Part shown: one piece after another, positions 57,003-64,000 of the stretch | Layout of the letters: every line of letters begins with the position of its first letter | Position numbering within the stretch: the stretch's first letter is position 1 | NCBI RefSeq assembly: GCF_001659605.2 | Contig: NC_035169.2 | Span: 11,567,899 to 11,631,898, forward strand | Source: Manihot esculenta | Taxonomy: Eukaryota > Streptophyta > Magnoliopsida > Malpighiales > Euphorbiaceae | Direction of reading: 5' to 3' | DNA length: 64,000 nucleotides | Notes under the pieces: model-generated | What the model saw: the letters and a program-made list of their open reading frames with translations, nothing else | What the model was told of the DNA's origin: nothing | The model's database searches: none | Made by a program: the position numbers and the translations under genes

Positions 57003-58978
57003 CTGAAAAACAGCACACATCACATAGAACATTAGCATCAAATGGTTCATGTGCAAACACATGAACCCGCATCACATACATCACATACATAGCATATCAT
57101 TAATGCACATGCATAAAATCATGGCATTTCACATCATCATTCAAGACAGGACTCTTCATCCTATCCTAGTGGACATGATTTTCCTATTGTGCTTGACCTT
57201 CTAGAACATCTATGAGCCCGACACTCTAGGTCCGACCATATGAACCTAGGGCTCTGATACCAATCTGTAACGACCCGAAAATCGGACCGCTACCGGCGCT
57301 AGGATCCAGATCGGCTTAAGGCCGCCGGGACCCGTAGCAAGCCAAACATTCATCCTGTGAACCTGTTTAATCCCATACATGATCAACAACATACATAAAA
57401 ATTTTGAACTTTTCTTTCCATTCAATCACCAAACTCAACCTGTGCATGCACTATTCATAATCATAATCATTAACCCACACTGGAGTCCTCAACAATGCTC
57501 CAATGGGGTGACATAACATAAATTAAGTTTGGTTTACAATAATCATCATTAAACATTAAGATCATGTACTAGAAAGGGATTAACATAATACTATGGTCAA
57601 GCACAACTCTAAACTTCCATAAGCATCATTACATAACATTTCTATACTATACTTTTACATTACATCATATTCATGTCCACATCTAGCTATTACATAAACA
57701 TAACTCTACTCCTGCTGACCTCCTGTCTACCCTGTTACCCTGCAACCTGGGGGTTAAGGGAGAGGGGTGAGCTATAAAGCCCAGTGAGCAGAATAATTAA
57801 TAATCAATTTAAATTCAATGCTTCATGAATGCAACATATCACAAACAATTCACATCAAGGATGAACTGTCCCCATTTAGCCCCTCGCATACAGTCCTAAT
57901 CATGCCAGGGCGTAGTGCAGGCACGCCTGGACTTCCAGTAGCATAAATCAACATATCCAATAGTGCCGGGGGCGTAGTGCAGGCTCACACCGGTCTTTCT
58001 CTTACATAGTCCAGGGGCGTAGTCAGGCACGCCTGGACTTCCATATCAATACAATCAATGTCATAACGTTGAGGGCTAATGGATCATTCAACATTCACCC
58101 ACATCAACAACATAATATGCAATGCAACATATTCGTGAATTCTATGCAAGCACCCTAAGTATATCTCATGGCATTCATGATCGTGTATCATGCTCAGAAT
58201 TTATTTATTTACTTTGAAACGAAATAAGATATTCCACTCACCTCTGGCTGAAGCTCTAACAGACTCAGAAGCAGCTGAACTCACTGCTGGGGTCCTCGGT
58301 TCCTCGGGTCCGAACCTACACAGGTGGACTCAAATGAGGGACCTAACATACATAAACATGACTCTAAAATACTCCCCAAAAACCCCCTAAAACACCTTAA
58401 AACAATCACATAAATCATGCAAAGGAGGGCTGAACAGGGCACTTTCGGCGGCAGGTTCGGCGGCCGAAAGGCCCTCCAGAGCCGAAAGTCATGCACCTTC
58501 GGCGGCACTTTCGGCGGCCGAAGGTTCCCTCCAGAGACGAAACTCATGCATGTTCGGCGGCACCTTCGGCGGCCGAAACTCCCTTCCAGAGCCGAAAGTC
58601 CACTTTCGGGGGCAGGGTTCGGCAGCCGATACATGCTACCAAAGGCAGGTTCGGCGGCCGAAAGAGCCTTCGGCTGCCGAACCTGAGTTCTTCCCAAAGG
58701 GCAGAAACTCAGCTCAACATGCATAAACGCCTCCCAACTCATTCAATCATGCATTTTCCTATTCTACAACATGCATACTCAAGCATACAAGCTCCTAGGG
58801 GCTTCAAACTATCCTAAACCCCATCTACAACACATCAAACATGCATATCCAACATACATTGTTCATAAACGCACAGTAAACCCATAAACTCCACATAAAC
58901 CTACACATGCATTTCTACCCCAAGAAACTTCATAAAACTTATTTAAAACATTAAAGGAACTATGGATCTACTCTTACC
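57003..58978 (-). promoter_or_regulatory. Predicted leader intron of G6
   Basis: Donor AAGAG/GTAAGAG (58978/58977) and acceptor TTTTTCAG (57003) 8 nt before the gag ATG delimit ~1.98 kb. This contains the dyad array, CCAGG units, the LTR end and the PBS. Equivalent spans: G2 18491-20342, G3 22763-24624, G4 47076-44929. This is a prediction from splice-site conservation only. Confidence 0.5.
57251..57262 (-). promoter_or_regulatory. G6 primer binding site, tRNA-iMet
   Basis: TGGTATCAGAGC on the minus strand, three bases inside the 5' LTR at 57266. Confidence 0.93.
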
Positions 58979-59541
58979 TCTTGTAGAACGAGAGGAGAGA
59001 CGATCCAACTTGGAGATGGGAGAGATCTCAACTCTTTGGTCTCCAAGCTTCCAAAACTCACTCTTTTGTTCAAATATCTACAAATCAACATAAAACTTGT
59101 TAAAACATGAAAGATCGAAGGAAAAACATCTAAAATGAACCATGGGAGAGCAAGAACTCACCGTGGCCGAAAATGGGGAGAAAACTCGCCCGTTTCGGCC
59201 ATGGAGCTCTTATATAGGGGCTGACAGACCACCTTTCGGCAGCCTAAAGCGCCTCCAAAACTCATGCAAGTTCGGCAGCCGAACATGAGGTTCGGCGGCC
59301 GAACCTTTGAAACTTTTGGAAGCCTAACTTGCCCCCCTAAACCATCCCACATTCGGCGGCCGAACCTGGAAATGTCTCCTTAGTCTTTTTCTTTTAAAAC
59401 TCAATTTCCTTTTTGCTTAAAACCATAAAATACATTGAAACATTTTATAAAAACATGAATTTACCCTTCTAGAGGTTTCCGACATCCGAGATTCCACCGG
59501 ACGGTAGGAATTCTGATACCGGAGTCTAGCCGGGTATTACA
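57266..59541 (-). repeat. G6 5' LTR (2276 bp), mosaic
   Basis: Largely identical to 49619-51905; for example 50554-51181 and 58190-58817 match throughout by eye. But ~57840-58100 differs strongly and resembles the LTR type of the solo at 7037-9348 (GCGTAGTGCAGGC units), with many single-base losses. Splice donor GTAAGAG at 58977 (minus). Dyad array 58444-58680. Confidence 0.88.
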
Positions 59542-59591
59542 TTCTTCCCTCCTTAAGAACATTCATCCCCGAATGTTCACCAAACAAACAC
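59542..59591 (-). repeat. Stub of a second minus Gypsy internal 3' end
   Basis: Hairpin (59557-59578) and polypurine tract sequence, as at 51906-51955, directly following an LTR end. It should only occur next to a 3' LTR, so 57266-59541 is also the 3' LTR of another, almost wholly deleted copy. Confidence 0.8.
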
Positions 59592-59798
59592 GTGGGTTTT
59601 ATGTGTACAGATATAGTGCATGCAGGTCAAGCTTGGTAAGTGGTAGGAAGGTTGTTTTCAGGTTTTATAATTATTATTTGATCATGTATAGGATTTATCA
59701 GGTACACAGAGTTCATGATTGGCTTGCTACGGGTTCCGGCGGCCTTAAACCGACCTGGATCCTAGCGCCAGTGGCGGTCCGATTTTCGGGTCGTTACA
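59592..59798 (+). repeat. G5 3' LTR end fragment
   Basis: ~207 bp matching the last part of plus-strand LTRs (compare 19890-20091), ending GGGTCGTTACA and followed by the TTTAG duplication of the outer insertion. Confidence 0.85.
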
Positions 59799-60782
59799 TT
59801 TAGTTATATGGATTGGGAGACTTGATCAAACATTGTTAAACTTTTGGTTGTTCAATATTTGTGCAATTTCATGCTTGATTTCAATATTGCTTTGTTGTTT
59901 AGATCTACGTTGATTCTTGATTGCAAAGTAATAATATGTTAGTTTGGATGATTTAAGTCCGTAATTGCTTGGATTATTCAAACATAAGAACACTTGGTGT
60001 AAAAATTAAGGAAATTGTATGATCTAACGACATCTCATGCGTTTGAGTAGTTAGGATTAGATCTCTCTATCTCTTCATGCAATTAACAATTGTTTTGATG
60101 CCCAAGGCCCAAGGACGTTCCTTGGCAATTTATTAATTAGTAATTAATTAGAGGACGTTCCCTAATTGGTTTAATAATAATGAGAGACATGGTGGTGAGA
60201 AGCGTCTTCCATCTCCATAACTAATCTATTGAATCAATCAAAAGAAACTAAGTGTCAATGATCAATTCCAACAACTGAAGTGGATCCAATTCTTCAACTA
60301 GAGTTTTCTTATTATTTATTTCTCTTTTATTTTAATTATTCGCTTTACTTTTATTGCTTTCAGTAGTTGCTTAATTAAATCAATCTCAAACCCCCATTTT
60401 ACTTTTACTGTAATTTATTTTTATTCCGCTTTCAGTTTATCTCGTTTTCAGTTTTATCTCATTTCAGTTTATTTTGCTTTCCGTTTATTTCTCTTTCAGT
60501 TTTATCTCGTTTCAGTTTATTTTGCTTTCCGTTTTTTTCTCTTTCAGTTTTATCTCGTTTCAGTTTTGTCTCGTTTCAGTTTTATCTCGTTTCAGTTTAT
60601 TTTGTTTTCAGTTTATTCCGTTTTCAATTTATTATTGTTTCAGTTTATTTTCTTGGTCTTGATAAGGAAAATAGGTAAGTCCTCAATTCCCTGTGGATTC
60701 GATCCTTTCACCACTATCTACAGTTGTAAATTGTTGATAACCAGAAAGGTTATTTTTGACCGGCTTCGATAACCGCAAGTCA
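59799..60782 (+). repeat. TRG-Z 5' LTR, second part
   Basis: Aligns with the reverse complement of 4152-5000 region of TRG-A LTR and ends AAGTCA at 60782. It contains a degenerate minisatellite (60430-60650) of TTTCAGTTTATCTCGT-like units absent or short in TRG-A. Confidence 0.88.
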
Positions 60783-60787
60783 AAAAT

Positions 60788-60805
60788 TGGTGTCGTTGCC
60801 GGGGA
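60788..60805 (+). promoter_or_regulatory. TRG-Z primer binding site, tRNA-Asp type
   Basis: TGGTGTCGTTGCCGGGGA five bases after the LTR, two C-to-T differences from the tRNA-Asp complement. Confidence 0.85.
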
Positions 60806-60899
60806 GTTGATTTAACTCATTTATTTTTCTTTCAGGACCAAATTAAAAAAAAATATATTTTGAAGATCACCTTTGCGCAGGAGCACCTTCTGCAACACA

Positions 60900-60936
60900 T
60901 TCGGCCGCCGAACCTCATCCTCATTCGGCCGCCGAA
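60900..60936. promoter_or_regulatory. Leader dyad pair of TRG-Z
   Basis: TTCGGCCGCCGAA at 60900-60912 and 60924-60936, 24-bp period, 39 nt before the gag ATG. Conserved with TRG-A in sequence, spacing and place. Confidence 0.82.
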
Positions 60937-60975
60937 CATCTCACCAAGGCACAGTCACCATCGCAGATCTGAATC

Positions 60976-62277
60976 ATGGATGAGGTAAGTAGATCTGATT
61001 TTTCTTTTCTGACATCTTTTATGAAAGATTTTGCCACAGGACTAGTTCAACAGGTTCAAGCATCCGAGCCACCTAGGCCGTGTATGATCTGTGGATATGT
61101 GGGACACCCAACTTCCTAATGTCCTACACTTTATGAGGATTACCAACCAGCACATGCAGGATTTTATGAACAACCAAGACATGATCCCTACTATGACACA
61201 TACAATCCAGGTTGGAGAGACTGTCCAGACTTCAGTTATGCATGGGAAACAACGGATAACAACTACCAAAATTATCAAGGATATCAAGCCCAACCAGAAC
61301 CTTCAAGTTCCAACCAACACCTTGAAGAAAAGATGAGGACATTGGCAATTTCTGTGCAAAGCCTCCAACAACAGATGGAACAAATAACTACCAGAGTGAA
61401 AGCACACATGTTAAGAAGAGAGCAAGAGCTTCAAGATGTTGAGGATGATGATGAAAGTTGGCAAGTACATGAACAAGCTGCTGAAGAGAAACAACCAGAA
61501 AATTGTTCACCTAAACAAACTGATCAAACAGAACTTGTTGAAAGTTTAGATATCATTGATTGTATGAGCCAAGAAAATTTTTATATAGATCAAGATGACA
61601 TGCTAAACAATGATCTTTGCAGGGAAAAGAGCCAGAAAGAGCCAGAACTGAAAGAAACTGACTGTTGCATCCAACAGGTGAACTGCAGCCAAGCATAGAC
61701 TGAAGAGAGCTCTGTCGTACCTCTTCAGGAGAATTCGCAGATGAGCCTTGCGCAACCTGAAGCCACCTCCATCGCTTCCTTTCAGCTTCCAACACAGTCA
61801 AGCTCCTCCAGTCCCTCCTTTCAGTCAAGCTTTGCGCAGAAGGAGCAAACTGAAACCATTTCAGCCATAGATCCAGCCCATACTCACAAGGAACAAATGG
61901 TATTCCAAGCACCTAAACTAAAGGACCATGCGGATCAATGCCTTCCCAAACCTCCGGATAAGGTAGAGTTTATTTTGCCTGAACTTAATGTCAAATTGCA
62001 GCCACCTATGGAGAAATATCAATTGAAGTTGGAAGTGCTCAAAAATGCAAACATAAGGGCTAGAGGCACACCTCATCTGAAAGAAGAGAAGCTAATCATG
62101 TTACTTCATGAGTACATAGAGAAAATAGGATGGGCTATGACAAAATCAAAAGGAGTTCTACACTTTTTACTCAATGCAGTTGGGACCCTTTTCCCTTCTC
62201 CAATTACTTGAGCCTTGATCAAGTCGATCGCACCATGCACACCACACCCAGGGAAGTACTCAGTTTCTTTTGCATTT
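60976..62277 (+). pseudogene. TRG-Z gag remnant with in-frame stops
   Basis: ATG 60976 (in-frame TGA at 60970) opens MDEVSRSDFSFLTSFMKDF. The knuckle CMICGYVGHPTS-stop-C is broken by TAA at 61117-61119 (a Gln codon in TRG-A). The same frame resumes (acidic region, ENCSPKQTDQTELVE) to TAG at 61696-61698 (again Gln in TRG-A), then from 61741 to TGA at 62209-62211, after which homology to the TRG-A C-terminus continues. The frame itself is intact over ~1.2 kb, so only point mutations kill it. No capsid domain precedes the knuckle. Confidence 0.8.
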
Positions 62278-62293
62278 TAATATTTCCTATACA

Positions 62294-62326
62294 TTGAGGA
62301 CAATGCATGATTTAGGTGTGGGGGTG
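62294..62326 (+). promoter_or_regulatory. Internal polypurine-tract-like motif of TRG-Z
   Basis: TTGAGGACAATGC then TTAGGTGTGGGGGTG, the counterpart of 2605-2638 in TRG-A. Confidence 0.6.
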
Positions 62327-63184
62327 CAAATTTCTGAATTTTTAATTTTTGCTTTGATTTTCAGTTTGAATTTTTATTTTCATTTTCAGTGTGATTTTTT
62401 TTCAATTTTTCATTTTGTTTTCAATAACACACACAACCACAGTCTTCTTCCTTTTTGTGTTCCGATTTGCTTCACTCAAACTGATAGACTATGTTGATGA
62501 GCTTTTCTTTCCATGACCCCATTGATGTGATAACTCTTTAAACTTATGTTGAATCAATTGCAGTGAGTTGTATTCATGTTTGAGAATTGCCTTTTGAATT
62601 GAATCTTTGAGTTTGCCATGGTGAAAAATATATTGATGACACTCATTAGAGAGAATAAATTGAAAATTGTGTGAATGAACTTAACATGACTTGATTTAGC
62701 AATTGGTATTGATTTGCCCAAATCATTGAGAGAAAGAAATTCACAAAGGCTTAGACTTCAAAAGCACAAATTGAAAACTGTTTCAATGGTCAAAAGACTA
62801 TGAACAGAGCTAGTAGCCACTTGGACAGGTGACCAACTGAGTAACTAGGGGTGGGTATCACAAATATGTACCTTCACGTCAAAAGGTTGGTGACTTATTC
62901 AAGCAAAATTAAAAGTGCAAAAAGCTGAATAAAGTACTTCAAGGTAAGGGCAAGTCACTCTGAAAGCTAGAAAAAGTCTTATCAAAACAAACATGTGCAT
63001 GTATGGTCTCTCTTGAGGAAAACAAATCCTAGCCATGGTAAGTAAAGGGAAACAAGGAAAGGAGGTGAGTAATCTTCATGCATATATTCTTCACTGCAAT
63101 GATTCAAAATAGGGGTCTAGAGTAAGAGCTTAAGTGGAAATAAGGATCTAGAGCAAAGAAAGCTCATTTGACTATGTTTATTTG
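62327..63184 (+). other. TRG-Z non-coding 3' internal spacer
   Basis: ~860 bp aligned to TRG-A 1737-2604. No shared reading frame and no pol motif seen. Confidence 0.6.
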
Positions 63185-63220
63185 CTTGAGGACAAGCAAA
63201 AGGCTAGGTGTGGGGGTATT
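63185..63220 (+). promoter_or_regulatory. TRG-Z polypurine tract
   Basis: CTTGAGGACAAGCAAAAGG then AGGTGTGGGGGTATT directly before the 3' LTR start at 63221. Confidence 0.85.
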
Positions 63221-64000
63221 TGATAGAGCATATTTTAGTCTATATTATCATGATCTTATTGATATTTATTTACACCTTTTCTACCTAATTTTGTGGTTTT
63301 AATCATGTTTTGCAGATATTAGGTGTAAAGAGACAATCTGGAGAAAATGCTCTTAAAACTGCCAAAAAGTGCCAAATATGGAAAGTGCCAAAAAAGGAAA
63401 GTTTTCAAATATGGAAAGTGCTAAATAAGGAAAGTTTTCTGATAAGGAAAGTGCCAGAAAAGGAAAGCGCAATCAACAGATTCTTTGAAATTTAAATTGC
63501 AGATTCTTCTTTCCTTATTTAAAGGTGAAGCCAATTATGGAAAGTGTCAAATAAGGAAAGTTTTCAGAAAAGGAAAGTCCTCAAATAAGGGAAGTGCAGA
63601 AGCAAAAGCAAAGAAGGAAAGCTCAGTCAGAAGATTATTTGAAATTCAAATCGCAGATCTTTCTTTCCTTATTCAAAGATGCGCACACACTGCAGCAGTC
63701 ATGTCTTCCTATTTAGGCAGCAAGATCTCATGAAGATGCACTTGCCTCTTCTTCATTCAGCATTCAAAATTCAAACGAAGGCTCCACCTAAAAAGGAAAG
63801 ACTGGACAGATTTCTTTCCCTTCTGCATTCAATGACTGCGCTCCACTTCCTCTTCTGCAATCCGCGCGCATCCTTCCTCTTCTGAAGCCTGATCCGTGCG
63901 CCTCCTTCCTTCCGGAGAATTTGCAACGCGATTCCTTCCTTTTCAGCACTTTGGGCAGCCTCTTCACTAATTAGGAAGCAAGTATGACCTAAGGCAACAC
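63221..64000 (+). repeat. TRG-Z 3' LTR (cut by window edge)
   Basis: Begins TGATAGAGCATATTTTAG and matches 36401-37180 with few differences. About 1.1 kb more is expected beyond the window. Confidence 0.9.

Larger units (their letters stand above)
49619..59541 (-). mobile_element. G6: best preserved full-length Gypsy (Tekay-like) element
   Basis: LTR 49619-51905, internal 51906-57265 (5.36 kb), LTR 57266-59541. All domains, PBS and PPT are present. Damage consists of about five single-base indels, with no clear nonsense substitutions. Left flank CTTTA (49614-49618) has no match at the right, where internal 3' sequence of another minus copy (59542-59591) follows the LTR, so the right end is recombinant. 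Confidence 0.9.
37360..59798 (+). mobile_element. G5: plus-strand Gypsy element in three pieces
   Basis: 5' LTR piece 37360-38918, gag-PR-RT piece 47629-49618, LTR-end piece 59592-59798. The outer ends TGTAATACCCGG and GGGTCGTTACA with TTTAG duplications show one original insertion. G4 and G6 now occupy the gaps, and G5 sequence is missing at both: the rest of its 5' LTR, PBS and gag start at the G4 site, and most of pol and the 3' LTR at the G6 site. So deletion accompanied or followed those insertions. Confidence 0.82.
36401..64000 (+). mobile_element. TRG-Z: second non-autonomous element, 5' LTR split by a Gypsy cluster
   Basis: Pieces: 36401-37359 and 59799-63220 plus 3' LTR from 63221 to the window end. 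It is inserted in the Copia integrase; AGGAG (36396-36400) is the candidate target duplication. The Gypsy cluster 37360-59798 sits in its 5' LTR with exact TTTAG on both sides (37355-37359; 59799-59803), proving that the two LTR pieces belong together. Order: LTR, PBS-Asp (60788-60805), dyad pair, broken gag, internal PPT, spacer, PPT, LTR. Same family as TRG-A. Confidence 0.9.

Overview
This window is plant nuclear DNA, and essentially all of it is a nest of LTR retrotransposons. I found no host protein gene, rRNA, tRNA gene or CRISPR array. The domain repertoire (Ty3/Gypsy chromodomain elements of Tekay/Del type, an Angela/Ikeros-like Ty1/Copia element, and non-autonomous elements with an Asp-tRNA primer site) indicates a flowering plant. 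A eudicot, perhaps Euphorbiaceae such as Manihot or Hevea, is my guess from the look of the LTRs; it is not proven by the sequence.

Layout, using labels kept throughout. TRG-A (1-5915, minus) is a non-autonomous element with ~1.76 kb LTRs and only a broken, capsid-less gag. 5916-6353 is unassigned. G1 (6354-17992, minus) is a degenerate Gypsy element: 3' LTR, then chromodomain/IN, RH/RT, PR and gag. It carries two nested solo LTRs (7037-9348 and 11177-13411). G2 (from 17993, plus) sits inside G1 gag; only its 5' LTR, PBS and gag start are here. A Copia element (from 20793, minus) sits inside G2 gag. G3 (22257-34085, plus) is a complete Gypsy element with target duplication TGTAA inside the Copia 3' LTR, and has its own solo LTR (24960-27301) in gag. 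TRG-Z (from 36401, plus) sits inside the Copia integrase; its 5' LTR is split at 37359/59799 by a compound Gypsy insertion with target duplication TTTAG. That insertion is G5 (plus; pieces 37360-38918, 47629-49618, 59592-59798), interrupted by G4 (38919-47628, minus; nearly identical LTRs but collapsed pol) and G6 (49619-59541, minus; the best preserved full-length Gypsy). G1, G2, Copia and TRG-Z are all still open at the right edge, so their remaining parts should follow beyond position 64000 in reverse nesting order.

How the Gypsy copies work: each has ~2.1-2.4 kb LTRs, an initiator-Met tRNA primer site (TGGTATCAGAGC), one gag-PR-RT-RNaseH-IN-chromodomain frame, a hairpin, and a polypurine tract. 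The TATA box lies only ~325 bp into the LTR, so most of the LTR would be transcribed.

The most interesting signals are regulatory. (1) A near-palindrome, TTCGGCNGCCGAA, occurs as a 20-bp-spaced pair (or a single copy) 55-56 bp upstream of TATA in most Gypsy LTRs. (2) It recurs as ~55-bp-period arrays in the transcribed part of the LTR. (3) The same motif occurs as a 24-bp-spaced pair in the leader of the unrelated TRG elements. (4) A conserved 5' splice site in the LTR and a conserved 3' splice site just before the gag ATG predict a ~1.9 kb leader intron that removes the motif array and PBS from the gag-pol mRNA.
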